Shown: positions 4,954 to 6,121 of the stretch, piece by piece
Layout: the number at the start of each line of letters is the position of its first letter
Position numbering within the stretch: position 1 is the first letter of the stretch
From: an uncultured Clostridia bacterium
GTDB lineage: Bacteria > Bacillota > Clostridia > Christensenellales > Aristaeellaceae
Reading direction: 5' to 3'
Assembly (NCBI GenBank): GCA_946042585.1
Contig: CAMGDO010000062.1
Coordinates: 1 to 6,121, forward strand
DNA: 6,121 nt
Notes under the pieces: model-generated
Databases searched by the model: none
Told to the model about the DNA's origin: nothing
What the model saw: the letters and a program-made list of their open reading frames with translations, nothing else
Program-made: the position numbers and the translations under genes

Positions 4954-6078
4954 GAAACTGCCCGCATGGATCGCGCTGACAGTCATTTCGCTGGTGGCGG
5001 CGCTTGCGCTGGCCTTCACCTATGTCAGCACGAAGGACAAGATTGACGCACAGGAAGCCGAAAAGGCTGTGGCGGTGCGTCAGGAGCTGCTGCCCGAGGC
5101 GCAGCGCTTTGACCTGGTGGAGACGGTGGATACCGTTTCGGGCGCTACGGCCAGCTCGAATGCTGTGGTGAACGCCATCGGGGAAGCGTATAACGCCCTG
5201 AATGGCGAGGCCGGCACGGTGAAGGTGGAATCGAAGGGCTTTATTGACCCGGTGGGCGTGACGGTGACCGTGGACGAAAACGGCAAGATCGCCCAGGTGG
5301 AGGTGGCCGTTTCCACGTCGGATACCGATGAATACTTCGTGGAGCGCGTGCGCACCAATGAAGAGTTTCTCGGCCAGTTTGTCGGCAAGGGCCGCAACCT
5401 GACCACCCGGGATATCGGCGATGCGCTGGTGTATGCGGGCGTGGATGCTGACGGCAATACGGTGGGCTATGTGACCGTGCAGACCGTGCAGGGCTTTGGC
5501 GGCGAGGTGGAAATCACCCTGGCCACCGACACGGAAGGCACCATCGTGGGCATGCGCGTGGGCGGCGCGAACTTCAAGGAGACCGCCGGTCTGGGCGCCA
5601 AATCGAAGGAGCCGGCCTTTACCGACCAGTTTGCCGGCAAGGCGTATCCGCTGGATCTGACCAAGAACGGCGGCGAAATTGACGCCATCACAGCGGCCAC
5701 CATCACATCAAGCGCGGTGGTGCGCGGCGCCAACGATGCGGTGAAGACCATTGCGCAGGTGGCGGGCTTCAAGCTGGCTGAGCCGGCTGTGACCGTGGAA
5801 GAGCTGGGCGACGGCCGCTATGCGACCAGCAAGAAGGGCTTCGCGGGCAATGTGTATGTGGAATTGACGCTGGATGGCAGCGGCACCATCACGGGCATCG
5901 TGATCGGCGATGAAAACTTTGCCGAAACCAGCGGCTATGGCGCGCGGGCGAAGGAAGAAGCCTTCTGGAGCCAGTATCTCGGCAAGGGCGGCACGAATCT
6001 GACGCTGGGCGCTGATGTGGATGCCCTTTCGGGCGCGACTATCACCAGCACCGCGGTGAACGACGCCGTGAATATGAT
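4946..6078 (+). CDS. Membrane-anchored multi-FMN-binding protein, RnfG-like (3' end missing)
   Basis: 377 complete codons are visible before genomic sequence ends. Residues ~7-27 form one transmembrane anchor, followed by an Rnf-type helix region with VRQELLPEAQRF (44-55). Three covalent-FMN motifs of the D-x-x-[ST]-x-A-T type follow: DTVSGAT (62-68), DAITAAT (246-252) and DALSGAT (359-365). Each is followed by the usual small-residue helix, such as ITSTAVNDAV. Canonical FMN_bind cores lie at 172-262 (VQGFGGEVEI, KETAGLGAK, DQFAGK) and 297-371 (GFAGNVYVEL, AETSGYGARAK); a weaker core lies at 98-157. ApbE would load FMN on the motif Thr outside the membrane, and the protein would carry electrons. 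It is longer than RnfG (~200 residues) and unfinished. The frame stays open through the adapter, so automatic annotation would add a false tail. Confidence 0.9.
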
Positions 6079-6121
6079 CTGTCTCTTATACACATCTGAC
6101 GCTGCCGACGAAGGCTTAGGT
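6079..6121. other. Nextera adapter and probable i5 index (sequencing artefact)
   Basis: 6079-6111 is identical to the reverse complement of the Nextera Tn5 read-1 adapter: the 19-base mosaic end CTGTCTCTTATACACATCT (6079-6097) followed by GACGCTGCCGACGA (6098-6111). 6112-6119 (AGGCTTAG) is the reverse complement of index CTAAGCCT (i5 508 as I recall it) and 6120-6121 (GT) begins the flow-cell primer. It marks the contig end and is not part of the organism. Confidence 0.97.

Noticed and set aside
4354..5019. 221-residue minus-strand open frame
   Set aside because: Antisense to the ribF-like gene and the start of the FMN-binding gene; no ribosome binding site.
6079..6097. Tn5 mosaic end as a transposon terminus
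   Set aside because: It continues into the full sequencing adapter and an index, so it is library-derived and not a mobile element.
1..6121. CRISPR array, tRNA or rRNA genes
   Set aside because: No regularly spaced repeats, cloverleaf-like sequences or conserved rRNA segments were seen on either strand.

Overview
The window reads as one end of a short-read contig from a GC-rich, low-complexity-free Gram-positive genome, most likely a gut-type Clostridia/Firmicutes lineage. The reasons are the gene families (a DUF1934/YwiB-type protein, the clostridial F420-ligase-like family, a lipoprotein ApbE, an RnfG-type FMN-binding protein), strong GGAGG ribosome binding sites and clean sigma-A promoters. 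The last 43 bases (6079-6121) are not genomic. They are a Nextera transposase adapter followed by bases that match an i5 index, so genuine sequence stops at 6078.

Left part (1-1831, all minus strand). Reading leftwards from 1831: a dead gene (1576-1831) in which the start of an XRE-type helix-turn-helix regulator is joined to the last ~34 residues of an ABC transporter, with two apparent frameshifts. Next is an F420-0:glutamate-ligase-like gene (764-1510) with its own near-consensus promoter and a strong intrinsic terminator (713-737). Then a promoter with an extended -10 drives a DUF1934 gene (188-628), which overlaps by ATGA a second, partial, unidentified gene (1-191) that runs off the left edge.

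Middle (1832-3270). A 177-base divergent intergenic region carries a candidate minus promoter over a 12-bp palindrome and a plus promoter (1954-1982). The plus promoter drives a 362-363 residue cytoplasmic protein with a beta-propeller-like look and no recognised function (2009-3100). After its stop, 29 further in-frame sense codons look like the tail of some protein. They are followed by a strong terminator (3211-3240) with a second promoter immediately in front of it.

Right part (3271-6078, plus strand). A compact three-gene flavinylation operon: a lipoprotein FAD:protein FMN transferase (apbE); a stand-alone FMN adenylyltransferase domain, i.e. a RibF without its riboflavin kinase half; and a membrane-anchored FMN-binding protein with three covalent-flavin motifs, cut by the contig end. 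The inferred logic is that the RibF-like enzyme makes FAD from FMN, ApbE uses FAD to attach FMN to Thr in the [ST]-x-A-T motifs outside the membrane, and the multi-flavin protein carries electrons. This fits the known class of extracytosolic flavinylation systems. The electron donor module is not in the window and would lie beyond the contig end.
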